This document shows, piece by piece, positions 10,645-20,058 of a stretch of DNA of 64,000 nt. This stretch comes from Schizochytrium sp. TIO01. Lineage: Eukaryota; Sar; Bigyra; Thraustochytrida; Thraustochytriidae. How positions within the stretch are numbered: the stretch's first letter is position 1; each line of letters opens with the position of its first letter. The DNA is taken from assembly GCA_004764695.1 (NCBI GenBank), contig SMSO01000031.1:2217048-2281047 (forward strand). Direction: 5' to 3'. The notes under the pieces were generated by a model that worked only from the letters and a program-made list of their open reading frames with translations, was not told the origin of the DNA and made no database searches. The position numbers and the translations under genes were made by a program.

Positions 10645-13600
10645 ATGAGTCTTTCTGGTGGGCTAATACCTCTGGTCAGTAGCTCTGCCAAAGGTAGTGG
10701 CAACACCGCACGTGAGCGTGTTTCATCAAGTTCAAATTTTACATATGGCTTTGAGGAGAGCGATGGCAACGACGATGACTCGGTGATGGATGCTCAGGTA
10801 GATGAAGAAAGGGAAATGTTTACTCGCAGCATCAATCGGAACAACGCAGGTACAAAGAATAATTCCAGCTTATTAAGCCCAAGCGAATTTGACCAGGAAT
10901 CAGACGAGGATTGGGATGAAGGCATGGATGATCTAAATGAAGTGAAGGAAGCACTGGACGATGCGGATCTCACAACTCAATATGAGCCCGCTATTTCCCT
11001 GCAGGAGGATTCCAAAAGACGATCAGCTGCAAATATGGCAGCTCTTGATGAGTTGTTTATGGATGACTTCCCATCGGCACCAAAGCAATCTATACATAGT
11101 CAAAAAAACGCTAGCATGCCTCTGCACAATGCAAGCTTAAATCAGAGGCAGACATCATGGCGAGAGCCATCTTCATCCAGATATGGAAAAGCTTCACAGA
11201 TAAAGATCTCATCTGGTCAGGAATCTCAAACAAAGAAAGGGTCAATCAAATTTGACAGTGAGGATGATGATAATGATGATGATGATGATGACTATAACTA
11301 TGACAACGATGATGATGATTTTACAACACAATACAAAGGTCATACGGATCAGCCCCGCGCACCTTTCATGTCTAACTTAGTAAAGGATACAAATACTAAC
11401 GCTTCGCATTCTGAGAGTGGAAACCAACCAAAAAAACACGTATCATTTGGCAATCTTCAGAGTAATGGCCAGAACACCAATAACAAAATTAACAAGGAGG
11501 AGAATCCCTGGAGTGTTCAACGGGGAAATAGTAGAAATGCAACCGATGACAATAATGAAATTGGTGGATTTAATTGGTCAGATTCTGATGAAGAACCAGA
11601 AACAGATAACGAGGATAATTTAAACAATAAGAAAACCTTGCCAGAGCCAAAATCTGTAAAACCATCGGGTCTATTTCCCAATGAAGCAGGTACACAGAGC
11701 ACAGGAACATGGAATATCGAAGCCAAGCAATATAAATCAGATATAATTGATGAAGTTCATAGCCCAGCGCTCTTGCCATCTCCCCAAAAGAGCCGAGCGT
11801 CAACTTCCGACAAATTGAATTCATCTGTTGATGAAGACAGCTGGGGACCAGATCTACTCGATTCACTTATGCCAGAGGGAGAGGACCAAGTGAAGTCCAA
11901 ACAAGAGACCAATGAATCCTCACCAAATGAGGATAAGCCCGTGCAACAACCGGAGCAATCATCTGGAAAAGCAATTAAAGCAGCCACACCAGTTGTGAAC
12001 ATGAAAAGTGAAGAGGAATCGAGTTCTTTAAAGAAAAATGCAGAGAATGTATCTGATGACAAACCTTCTTCATATGAATTCTCCTTTGGTCGTCGTGAAC
12101 GTCGTGATCCTGTGGTACAAGCAGCCTCGACAACTCGTGGGTCTTGGAATAATGCTTCCAAGAATTCTACTTCGCGTTTGCAATCTGCCAAACCGAAGAA
12201 AACATTTACCTTTTCTGATTCAAGCGATGACGAAGATCTTGCTATTCTTCGAGGCCCTCGTGCTGTAAGGCCTTGGAAAGGCTTGGCATCACAGAAGGCT
12301 GAAACTTCACCGTCAGAAAACAATAAATCAGAGGAGGGATCCGCGGCCGCAGTGGATCAGCGTGAAAGCAACAGTCGTAAAACAATTCAACCCTCCGTCG
12401 AGCCAGGGAGAGAATCTCCCCGGCGGAAGTCTGTCAGATCAGTGCCAGAAAACAAAGCCGAAGAAAACATTCACGACGCTGAAAAGTCACCTCATTTTGG
12501 TGTTGCAGGTCGTATAAGCCCTCATCGCGGAGAACCTCGATCGCGTCAAGTTTCAAGCCCATCTAGTGGAAAGGATTGTAACTCGCCAATATTTCAACCT
12601 GATCGACATGATAGTGCGAAAAGGGTTTCATCGCCTCATATGCATCAGATCATTCAAGCAGCACCCCCCCCTCATGTTCCAGCGATCGATGTATCAAAGC
12701 TTGTTCAAGAAGTTCGCGAAGAGCTTACAAAGTTGCACACGAGTATGCGCGAAGAGCAAGAAAAACTTTTCCAGGGACGTCTTGCAAGCCTAGAGGCGCA
12801 ACTAAAGTCCACATCAGATAACTTCAACGCGGACAGAGCATTTTGGCGAGAACAGGATGCTAAGAGAAATGAACGTGTTCTTGAATTAGAGGCCAGTGCT
12901 GCAGAAGAACGTCTTTCGCGTGAACGAGCAGAGCAAGCCCTTGCTGTTGCACGCGATGATCACGAGAAGTCTTTCAAGTTGTTAGAAGATGCACAGAATC
13001 GTGCTTTAGAGCAAGCACGGGGCAATACAGAAACGGCAAAGACACTTGACAAGTTATTATCTGAGATGGGTGAAGCTACGACAGGACTCACAAACTTAGA
13101 GGAGCGACTAGCAAAGCGCCACGATGACAGCGAAAAGCTTCGTCTTGCTCAGCTCGAGTGTCGCGAGCGACTTGTGACGGATGTGGAAATCAATGTTCGC
13201 GAGCAGCTTGAACGTTCAACTGACGAGGCACGTAAGCTGCAGTCCTTGTACAGCACGCTTGTTGAGACAAATCAATTGGTTCGCCGTCAATGTGAGGATG
13301 ATCGCGTGAGACTAAATGCAGAGCATGCGCGTCTTGAAGCTTTGCAGCTGACGCTTAAAATCGAAGCAGAAACAATTCGCAGCGACGCAAACGATGCTCG
13401 GGCTAGGCTTCGTGAAGAGCGCGTGAGATTTGAAGCCGAACGACAAGCTTGGCAAACGCAGATGCATCGTAAAGAGACAGCACTCGAGGCAGAACGCCAT
13501 TCTCTTGATATTGCGAAGCGTGCTTTCGAAAGTGAGCGCAGTGTAAGCATTCGCGAAGCAGAAAGTGCTCTAGCACGCGTTCGTGAAGAAGAGAGACTCT

Positions 13601-14088
13601 TGAAAGAATCTCGCGAAGCCCAAGCCAAGGCACGTATTGTTCTAGAAGAGCAAGCAAGCAAACTTGAAAAAGAAAAGGAAGCTCTCGCAGTTGAATCTAA
13701 GAAACAATCAAGGGACGCAGAGGAACTTCGCCAAAAGGCTGAAGAGACACGAGAACTTTTGAAGGAGCTCAGAGTAGCTAGCCAAAAGCATCGCGATATG
13801 GAACAGCTTGATGTTCATGTTAGCAAATCTCGCTCTGAAATGTCGCGCGAAGCTGCACAACTTGAGCAACGTAAACAAGAACTTTTAGAGGAGCAGTTTA
13901 AACAACGCAAACTCCGTCTAAAAGTAACGGAGGAAAGATCGCAAGTGTACCGTCGGCAGGCTGAAGCACTTCGAGAGACGAGTGCAGCACGTGCACTGCA
14001 AAGGAAGCTTACGGTTGATGCGGCACTCTGTGGTTCCATGTCAACAACAGAAGAGAATATGGGAACTTATTCGAATATATTTTTCTAA
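10645..14088 (+). CDS. Large acidic/coiled-coil protein, FBF1-like architecture
   Basis: The product has 1147 residues in two halves. Residues 1 to ~680 are disordered, acidic and Ser-rich, with Asp runs near 205-230 and short hydrophobic/acidic motifs such as LDELFMDDFPS (~136-146) and FTFSDSSDDEDLAILRG (~522-538). Residues ~690-1130 are a nearly unbroken, Arg/Glu/Ala-rich coiled coil starting after a KLVQEVREELTKLHTSM segment. Fas-binding factor 1, a transition-fibre and junction protein, has this order: a disordered N-terminus with repeated acidic motifs, then a long Arg/Glu coiled coil ending in Gln/Leu/Arg repeats. I suggest FBF1-like on architecture only; other ciliary or cytoskeletal coiled-coil proteins fit too. 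The ATG lies in CGCCATGAG context. Its stop overlaps that of the convergent RPB9 gene. Confidence 0.85.
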   Translation: MSLSGGLIPLVSSSAKGSGNTARERVSSSSNFTYGFEESDGNDDDSVMDAQVDEEREMFTRSINRNNAGTKNNSSLLSPSEFDQESDEDWDEGMDDLNEVKEALDDADLTTQYEPAISLQEDSKRRSAANMAALDELFMDDFPSAPKQSIHSQKNASMPLHNASLNQRQTSWREPSSSRYGKASQIKISSGQESQTKKGSIKFDSEDDDNDDDDDDYNYDNDDDDFTTQYKGHTDQPRAPFMSNLVKDTNTNASHSESGNQPKKHVSFGNLQSNGQNTNNKINKEENPWSVQRGNSRNATDDNNEIGGFNWSDSDEEPETDNEDNLNNKKTLPEPKSVKPSGLFPNEAGTQSTGTWNIEAKQYKSDIIDEVHSPALLPSPQKSRASTSDKLNSSVDEDSWGPDLLDSLMPEGEDQVKSKQETNESSPNEDKPVQQPEQSSGKAIKAATPVVNMKSEEESSSLKKNAENVSDDKPSSYEFSFGRRERRDPVVQAASTTRGSWNNASKNSTSRLQSAKPKKTFTFSDSSDDEDLAILRGPRAVRPWKGLASQKAETSPSENNKSEEGSAAAVDQRESNSRKTIQPSVEPGRESPRRKSVRSVPENKAEENIHDAEKSPHFGVAGRISPHRGEPRSRQVSSPSSGKDCNSPIFQPDRHDSAKRVSSPHMHQIIQAAPPPHVPAIDVSKLVQEVREELTKLHTSMREEQEKLFQGRLASLEAQLKSTSDNFNADRAFWREQDAKRNERVLELEASAAEERLSRERAEQALAVARDDHEKSFKLLEDAQNRALEQARGNTETAKTLDKLLSEMGEATTGLTNLEERLAKRHDDSEKLRLAQLECRERLVTDVEINVREQLERSTDEARKLQSLYSTLVETNQLVRRQCEDDRVRLNAEHARLEALQLTLKIEAETIRSDANDARARLREERVRFEAERQAWQTQMHRKETALEAERHSLDIAKRAFESERSVSIREAESALARVREEERLLKESREAQAKARIVLEEQASKLEKEKEALAVESKKQSRDAEELRQKAEETRELLKELRVASQKHRDMEQLDVHVSKSRSEMSREAAQLEQRKQELLEEQFKQRKLRLKVTEERSQVYRRQAEALRETSAARALQRKLTVDAALCGSMSTTEENMGTYSNIFF

Positions 14089-14399
14089 CCAAGCCACTTG
14101 TGAAGGCATGCATCATTTGCGCAAATGAAAATGAGACTCATATCACTATCCTTGCCACCAGACCGGTTCATCATCATGCAGGCCTCCTTACCCTTACAAA
14201 GCGGGCATCGAGTATTAAAAGTACGCGGCAACGTCGGGTCTCGTGCAAGTTCAGTATCAATCAGATCAAGACGCATTGCAGCGTTCTTCTTCATCTTATT
14301 CACGTAAATGTACGGGTCTTGGGCCTCGTCTTCGTAGTTACAGTTTTTGCAGTGCATAAAGAGTTTTTTGTCTTTGAGATTCTCCTTTGGGTGGAGCAT
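14085..14399 (-). CDS. RPB9: RNA polymerase II subunit RPB9 (5' end incomplete in this frame)
   Basis: RPB9 sits at the jaw of RNA polymerase II and helps TFIIS-stimulated cleavage and fidelity. The 104 visible residues contain MLHPKEN, the second knuckle of the first zinc ribbon (CKNCNY ~17-22), the linker with DPTLPRTFNTRCPLCKGKEA (~53-72) and the C-terminal ribbon, with four Cys as CPLC ... CANDAC. All are strong RPB9 signatures. The first Cys pair, which should come just before NML, is missing from this ORF: an in-frame stop lies six codons upstream of the ATG. A CAG acceptor-like site just upstream (exon would begin at 14406) suggests a 5' exon joined by splicing. The true start is therefore not located. 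Convergent with the coiled-coil gene, with stop codons sharing bases. Confidence 0.9.
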   Translation of the reverse strand: MLHPKENLKDKKLFMHCKNCNYEDEAQDPYIYVNKMKKNAAMRLDLIDTELARDPTLPRTFNTRCPLCKGKEACMMMNRSGGKDSDMSLIFICANDACLHKWLG

Positions 14400-14411
14400 G
14401 TTTTGACTGTG

Positions 14412-16093
14412 AGGTTACCATTCCCAGACCAATAAACATTCGTCCACAGTCACAATTGTATTGTACCAGAAATTCATGATCTTGTTAGCATTACTCTCTT
14501 GTCATAACACCATGATTTCATCAATTATGCATAGTATTTTTCCATGACTATATTATTCATCAGGACCGTTGCTTTCCGATTTAACTTTTCCAACACATGC
14601 ACACAACAATGAAGTAACAAGGTCCCAGGTATTATCCCAAGCGTACCCCTCCGTTGCATTCTTAAGGATTGCCTTCGTCCAGAGAGCGCACGAAAAGAAA
14701 GTACGTTCACGAGGGCCCCCTTCCATTCTCTCTCTTCTTCGTCACCTTTACTAAACCCATCTACAGCCACTTCATCACTGTTCTCGAATTGTGCAGTACA
14801 GAGGCACTCCATGAATACGAGACGTACCATTCTGGGCAGAAGTTGATGCTCGCCATCGTGCCCAACAAACACAACCTTCGTCCAAGGCGCCGCTGCTGGT
14901 TTGCTTCGAGCTCCTGTACTCGCTGCTTCGTCGGCGCCGAGGCACTGTCCCTTATGATATAGCAACTCCTCGGGTAATGATTTGCCAAAATTATCCACCC
15001 AAGAAAACTATGTTTAACCCATTCTCAGGTCTTACATAACTACTTGGAGATCTTCTCCAGAGACTGCCCTGAGATCGCAAGTGAGGATACTTTATTTGTG
15101 TGTGGCGTAGATCTTATGAAAAGTTTGTCAAAGGGGTAATTGGAGCTGCTTTTACGCAACGATCTGTGTGATATGAATGGTTTTAATTAAGGAGGGATCG
15201 TTTTGGACAGTGTTCGGTATGATTACGAACCGGGAAGAAGCCCAATTGAGGGATCCTAGCTAGGGATTTCGGAAACATTTCGCGCTTGCCGTGCTCCGGT
15301 TAGAGATATGCTTGCTTGTGCGAGACCATTTCGTTGTAGATAAGAGCACTCGCATCGCGACAGCGGTAGCGCCAACAATGCCAATTGAGGCGGAAAGGCC
15401 AGGAGTTAACACGCAGCAATTGAGATGACGGACATAAGATCTGTGAACCGGAGCCAAGCTTGAACAATACAAAACTTACATCAGGGTCAGGGTTTAGGCT
15501 TGCACTATATCTTCCCTCAAATGCAGGCAAGGGCCTGCGTTGGGGAAAGCAACACGCTACCCTCGCTCATCCCGCGGCTTCAGTCACTGACGATTGACTC
15601 AGTCTGAGATCACTTCATCTCTGTTTTACGATAGAACCAGATTTCCCAGCTTTAAGGAGGGAGGGTCTTAGATGGAATGGTAGCACTGACTAGGGATTGC
15701 AAACAAACTTAGTCTCTGGGCCAAGCCAACCCCACGCGTACATCGTTCCGGCCTCCGTGGTGGTAAGCAACATTCGCAATTCTCTCAAAACTAAAACCGA
15801 GGGCTGCGCGATCAAAGGGCGAGGCTGAGGCAAAGGGTCCAAGTGGCCAGGAACTTGCTCTGGGGCAGCATCCTTTTGAGGTTTCCTGTGGCAGGATTGC
15901 AATCTGAAGATCGACAGAGCAAGTAGTATATACAAGCGCTGTTAAGTTTGGCTTAGCATTAGGAGGTGGCAGAACAATCATTGCAAACTCGAAAGCAGCA
16001 AACAGTAAGGTCTGGAGCTTACAGAGTGCAGGCGGTGAGATTATATAGAGACTTTCTTAGTTAACAAGGCTTCAAAGTTTCGCGAAGTACAAA
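14412..16093. other. Intergenic with unlocated RPB9 5' exon
   Basis: About 1.7 kb. It must contain the RPB9 promoter and probably its first exon on the minus strand, and the promoter of the hydrolase on the plus strand. A 157-codon open frame on the minus strand (14525-14998) begins with GTG and lacks a recognisable domain; it might contain an exon, but I cannot support that. A branch-site-like TGCTAAC occurs on the minus strand near 14490. Nothing else was recognised. Confidence 0.35.
16042..16048 (+). promoter_or_regulatory. Candidate TATA box of hydrolase gene
   Basis: TATATAG, 46 bp before the hydrolase ATG, in otherwise mixed sequence. The spacing would give a short 5' UTR. Sequence match only. 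Confidence 0.35.
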
Positions 16094-17044
16094 ATGGTTA
16101 AGGAGTTTCGTTCTGCAAATGGAGCGCAGACTGCATGGTTTGGTCGCCAGGTCGGCGCTGAAAACTCAATGAAGCGAGGAGCTTTGATGGTCTTTACGCA
16201 CGCAAATGGGTTTTGCAAGGAATTGTGGTTTCCAGTATGGGACCTTATTCTAGAGAAGGCTGACACAAACCACGCCCCATTAGATTTCTTATGCCTAGAT
16301 TTGCCTGGCCATGGCGACTCAGCTCCTTTTGACTTTCCTCTTGATCTGAATGAGTTTGGCCGCAGCGTCTTGAGGGCACTAGAGGAATTTCGCGCAGTCA
16401 CCAAAGCAAGCTATGACCAAATCCTGGCTGTTGGCCACTCAATCGGTGGCTCGGCTTCCATCATTGCACAAGTTTTGCAGCCAACATTCCAGCGCATGCT
16501 TCTCATGGAGCCTATCATGCAGGATCGAGATGAGGATGGAAAATTTGTGAACCGTGCTAAGAGCATGATTGCGAGCAGTACTCTGAAGCGTCGTGCTGTT
16601 TTTACGAGTCGTAAAGCAGCCTTGGAAAATTGGCGAGGCAAAGGTGCGTACAAGAATTGGCCACTTTCCTCGTTGGAAATATTCGTCAAGCACGCATTAC
16701 GCGACGAGGCTGATGGTACGGTTCGACTGAAATGCGATCCTAAGTCTGAATGTGAATCATACACAATTCCTATCTCAGTTCTCGATATTCTTGGGCGCGT
16801 GAGCTGCCCTGTGCGAGTCTTGGTAGGCTCTGAGAGCACACACATGCCCGTGAACCTTGTGAAAAAATTTCATCCAGAGTACCGCTATCCGAGCGGTTAC
16901 GAAATCATTCCTGGTGGTGATCATTTTGTTCCCATGGTGAACCCCGACCTTATGGCGGATCGCATTGTAAGAGAGTTCTCTTTGCCACGTGCGGTTGAAG
17001 TTTATAAGGAAACAGAGTCAGATGGTCCTGTTTCCAAGTTGTAA
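16094..17044 (+). CDS. Alpha/beta hydrolase fold protein
   Basis: The 316-residue soluble protein has the complete landmark set of the alpha/beta hydrolase superfamily: an oxyanion-hole region THANGF (~35-40), a strand-turn DLPGHGDS (~69-76), a nucleophile elbow GHSIGG with Ser116, a late acidic-residue region VLVGSESTHMP (~243-252) and a terminal GGDHFVP with His277. The arrangement resembles small esterases and serine hydrolases annotated as 'hydrolase or acyltransferase'. The substrate cannot be read from sequence. There is no signal peptide, membrane segment or organelle sequence, so a cytosolic location is likely. The first ATG (AAAATGG context) is used, with a TATATAG 46 bp upstream. 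It converges on the ArfGAP gene with a ~340 bp gap. Confidence 0.9.
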   Translation: MVKEFRSANGAQTAWFGRQVGAENSMKRGALMVFTHANGFCKELWFPVWDLILEKADTNHAPLDFLCLDLPGHGDSAPFDFPLDLNEFGRSVLRALEEFRAVTKASYDQILAVGHSIGGSASIIAQVLQPTFQRMLLMEPIMQDRDEDGKFVNRAKSMIASSTLKRRAVFTSRKAALENWRGKGAYKNWPLSSLEIFVKHALRDEADGTVRLKCDPKSECESYTIPISVLDILGRVSCPVRVLVGSESTHMPVNLVKKFHPEYRYPSGYEIIPGGDHFVPMVNPDLMADRIVREFSLPRAVEVYKETESDGPVSKL

Positions 17045-17386
17045 GCTGTGCGCAACATATTCCTACCACGTCAAATTTAATCAACCATTAATACTCTTTT
17101 CCTTACTCTTTTGACTTTAATTTTATCTTTAGTTCTTTCACAGATAGTTAACCGACTCTCTCGCTCTATCCAAAACTGACATTGCCATTAAACTGCACCG
17201 GTTCGCCAAGACACATGTATTTTCTCCGTTCACAACCAAGATGCGCTTATGATGGCCAAGTTGAAACAACCAAAGGAATAGTATAGAAGCAGAGTCGAAA
17301 GAAAAGGAAGGGGATATAAGATCTAAGTTTGCATGTTCTGTCATAATAGCTGAAGAAATTCCTTTTACACTGTCACATCTCTGAGT
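17045..17386. other. Convergent 3' intergenic region
   Basis: 340 bp of mixed sequence between convergent stop codons; pyrimidine-rich near 17080-17130. No gene. Confidence 0.4.
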
Positions 17387-18895
17387 TTATCGCGATGCGT
17401 ACCTAGAGGCGAATGAAGAAACGTCGGATTTTACCTTGCTACTAAGCTCCGAGAAGAAATCAGCAGCGTTAGAAAAGTCTACACCACCAGTAGAACCCGA
17501 AACGGTGCGCGCACGGCTGGGCTCAGCCTCACGGCCAAAATAAGCGTCAGACGAGATTGAACTTGCGCCAGAGAACTTGCTGAGTTGCTGTTCACGCTGA
17601 CGACGCTCTTCAAGGGATTCGTCAGTATCGCGAAAGAACTCTGAGGAGGAAATACCCTTGGAGTTCTTGAAACGTCCAAGAGTATCCTTAACACGGTCCG
17701 TGTCGGCCCCATTGCTGGCACCACCAGTGATGCTGAAACCACGAGAGGCGCTGCTTCCGCTTCCGCTATTGAGCTCTGAGCTTGCTTTTGGTGGCGAAAG
17801 TGCCTTTGCGCTTGAATATCTGGACTCAGGTTCTTCAGGAGCCTTGATGGGCGGTGCCAGAGGCTTTACAGGCTCCTTCAGCAACTCGCTGAGATCTTCA
17901 CTAGCAGCAGCCCCTCCTGCACGAACACGTTGTGCTCCAAGGCCAGGTTTCTTCTTTCTGGTGGTGGTCACGCGCCTCTTAGTCAATGCTGCCGCTTTCT
18001 TGTGTAACGCTGACGGATCGCTGGCGTCATCTGTTGGGCCCCCGAGCTTGAGGCCAGCCATATCCTTCGGCTCAAGTTTAGGAGCAGGTGCCGTAGGAGG
18101 TGCGGCAGAAGAAGCATTACTGACCTCTTCGTCTTCCACGTCGTCTTCATTGTCAGGATCTGGGGTGACATCATTCAGGTCATCTCCACTGGTCTGCGAC
18201 TCGATCTTTGGGGTGGGGCCCCGAGCCATCGGAGCTGTAAACCCAGAAGTTGCTAAAGGCGAGCTGCTGTTTTCCGGGGTTCGGGCGCGCTGTGGGGGTG
18301 CCAAACCAGCTTTGTTTCCCGTTGGCGGGACTGCAGTGTTAACGGCAGCAGCGGAGACAAGAGAAGCTGGGGACGGGGTGTTACCACGAGAAGGCGGGGG
18401 GGTGTTTTCACGAATAAGGTCATCCAGACCCTTATCGCCGCCAAGCTGAGCCGCAGTCAGCTTTTTTTGTGCCTTGGCCTCACCAGAGTGCAAGAGGTCA
18501 TCGAGATTTGCGGCCTCCACCTCCTTATAAAGAAGTTTGTGGTATTTCTTTGCCGTCGAGGAGTGGTACTTCTCCTCGAAGTCCTGAGAGCCAGAGGTAC
18601 GCCATCCGTGCTGCTTAAAGAACTCCTTTGCACGGCGGTTGCCACCGAGGAACATCGCCTTGAGGTGCTCAGGTTTCCAGGTATCCATTTCTGCGCTTCG
18701 AACATAAGATACATGGGTACCGAGCGAGCGGTGACGCCCCGAACAATCCAGGCAGATGAAGACTCCGTAGGTGGCACTGCACCAGCGAGGGTTCTTACTG
18801 GGACAGTCAAAACATTGCTTGTTTTCAGGTTTTGTCCGCAACCTCAAGAGCTGTTCCTTGCAGGTCTTGGCATCAACATATCCTGCCAAACTCAT
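17387..18895 (-). CDS. Arf GTPase-activating protein, ArfGAP2/3 (Glo3) type
   Basis: It stimulates GTP hydrolysis by Arf and so controls COPI coat turnover at the Golgi. The 502-residue protein opens with an ArfGAP domain (~10-125): zinc finger Cys28-x2-Cys31-x16-Cys48-x2-Cys51, followed by CSGRHRSLGTHVSYVRS, which contains the catalytic arginine region. The rest is Pro/Ser/Ala-rich and disordered, with a Lys/Arg patch (TKRRVTTTRKKKPGLGAQR, ~308-326). The C-terminus carries ISSDAYFGRE (~440s), matching the Glo3/ISS motif of the ArfGAP2/3 subgroup, plus FSNAADFFSELSSKV near the end. These C-terminal motifs are why I choose ArfGAP2/3 over ArfGAP1. Start is the first ATG. Appears complete. Confidence 0.93.
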   Translation of the reverse strand: MSLAGYVDAKTCKEQLLRLRTKPENKQCFDCPSKNPRWCSATYGVFICLDCSGRHRSLGTHVSYVRSAEMDTWKPEHLKAMFLGGNRRAKEFFKQHGWRTSGSQDFEEKYHSSTAKKYHKLLYKEVEAANLDDLLHSGEAKAQKKLTAAQLGGDKGLDDLIRENTPPPSRGNTPSPASLVSAAAVNTAVPPTGNKAGLAPPQRARTPENSSSPLATSGFTAPMARGPTPKIESQTSGDDLNDVTPDPDNEDDVEDEEVSNASSAAPPTAPAPKLEPKDMAGLKLGGPTDDASDPSALHKKAAALTKRRVTTTRKKKPGLGAQRVRAGGAAASEDLSELLKEPVKPLAPPIKAPEEPESRYSSAKALSPPKASSELNSGSGSSASRGFSITGGASNGADTDRVKDTLGRFKNSKGISSSEFFRDTDESLEERRQREQQLSKFSGASSISSDAYFGREAEPSRARTVSGSTGGVDFSNAADFFSELSSKVKSDVSSFASRYASR

Positions 18896-20058
18896 GATAG
18901 CAAGTTTCTACTGAATCCCGCAACCAGAATTGAAATATCTCTCTCAGACTTCGTAAGCTGGTATTGATGAAGCTTTAAAGCGATCAATCAAGATCAAACA
19001 GGAGATCTTCCTGTCACACGTATCCCCGAAAATCAAGCTCGTCCGTCAGCTGATCCTTCGGAGAAGAAACTTGCGACGGCGAGAGAATTAGGGTCTTTTG
19101 AAAGAAAACCTCGCGAGATCGCCAGCACGATACACAACACCAAGAGACCTCCGCTGCCTTGAGATCTCTCGCGTACGCACGCAAGGGGGCGATCCAGGCT
19201 AGCGGCAGGGGGAGCTCGAGCGGTTGACAAGCTCTGGACCGAGCCTCTCTTTTAGTAGTTTGCTTGTTTCTACCTTTGTTCCTTTTCACAATGGATTCAA
19301 AAGAAATCAATCCCTTTAGTGAATAGCCGGTGTTGCAGGGCGGTCTATTCCTGTTAGACCACTTTAAGGGTCATGATGCGGGATAGTATTGTGACATTTG
19401 CGGGGAATTGTCATAATAATATCGAGTACCACTTACCTACCATGAAAGTCAATTGGACAGAGGTCCGCGCCGTTGAAGGTTCTCATGAATCATAAATCAT
19501 GAGGGACGCGACTTGCTCGGAGTTGTTTGGAAAGCGACCAAATATTTGTGAATTGGAAAGCGAAAGTGTGTCAGGATGAGAAGGGAATAGGATCCTGTTT
19601 GGAAAAAGCTTTTGGAGAGTGGTGGTCTAATTTTTATTTGGAGAGGGGGGGGGGGGTAAATTTATAATCTGGTGAGGTGGAACTGCTCGTAAGAGAGACT
19701 TTGTGTGGGGATAGCGAGACGTTCGTGGAAAGCAACAAGCACGTGCGTGTAGAGGTGTTGAGGAGTTTGGGGCTTGTTGGAGGTCAGTGAGATTTTTCTG
19801 ATCAATACGTTAGGGGCTATTGTGCTCTTGCTTATGCATTGATTCATTTTCTGCAACGATTGAAGAGTCGAGTGCCGGGAATAAGTCAGGAGAACATAAG
19901 ATCATATTTCTTTAGAGGTCAGCGGTATTGTGCTAATTGATTTCAAGATCCTCTCGATAAATTCTGAGAAGAGCTTTGAGATACACAGATTCCCTTTGTG
20001 GAGGTCAGTTAAACAGCGGGTAGGCCTGTTTAGCAACGTTTTAGTCAACGTTTTAATA
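18896..20058. other. Intergenic, no gene seen
   Basis: About 1.16 kb between two minus-strand genes, including the ArfGAP promoter. It holds a G12-13 homopolymer at ~19645-19657 and GATA/AATCAT-type short strings. ORFs of under 100 codons show no domain. Confidence 0.4.

Noticed and set aside
17658-18449. 263-codon plus-strand frame
   Set aside because: Antisense of the disordered half of the ArfGAP gene; no own motif.
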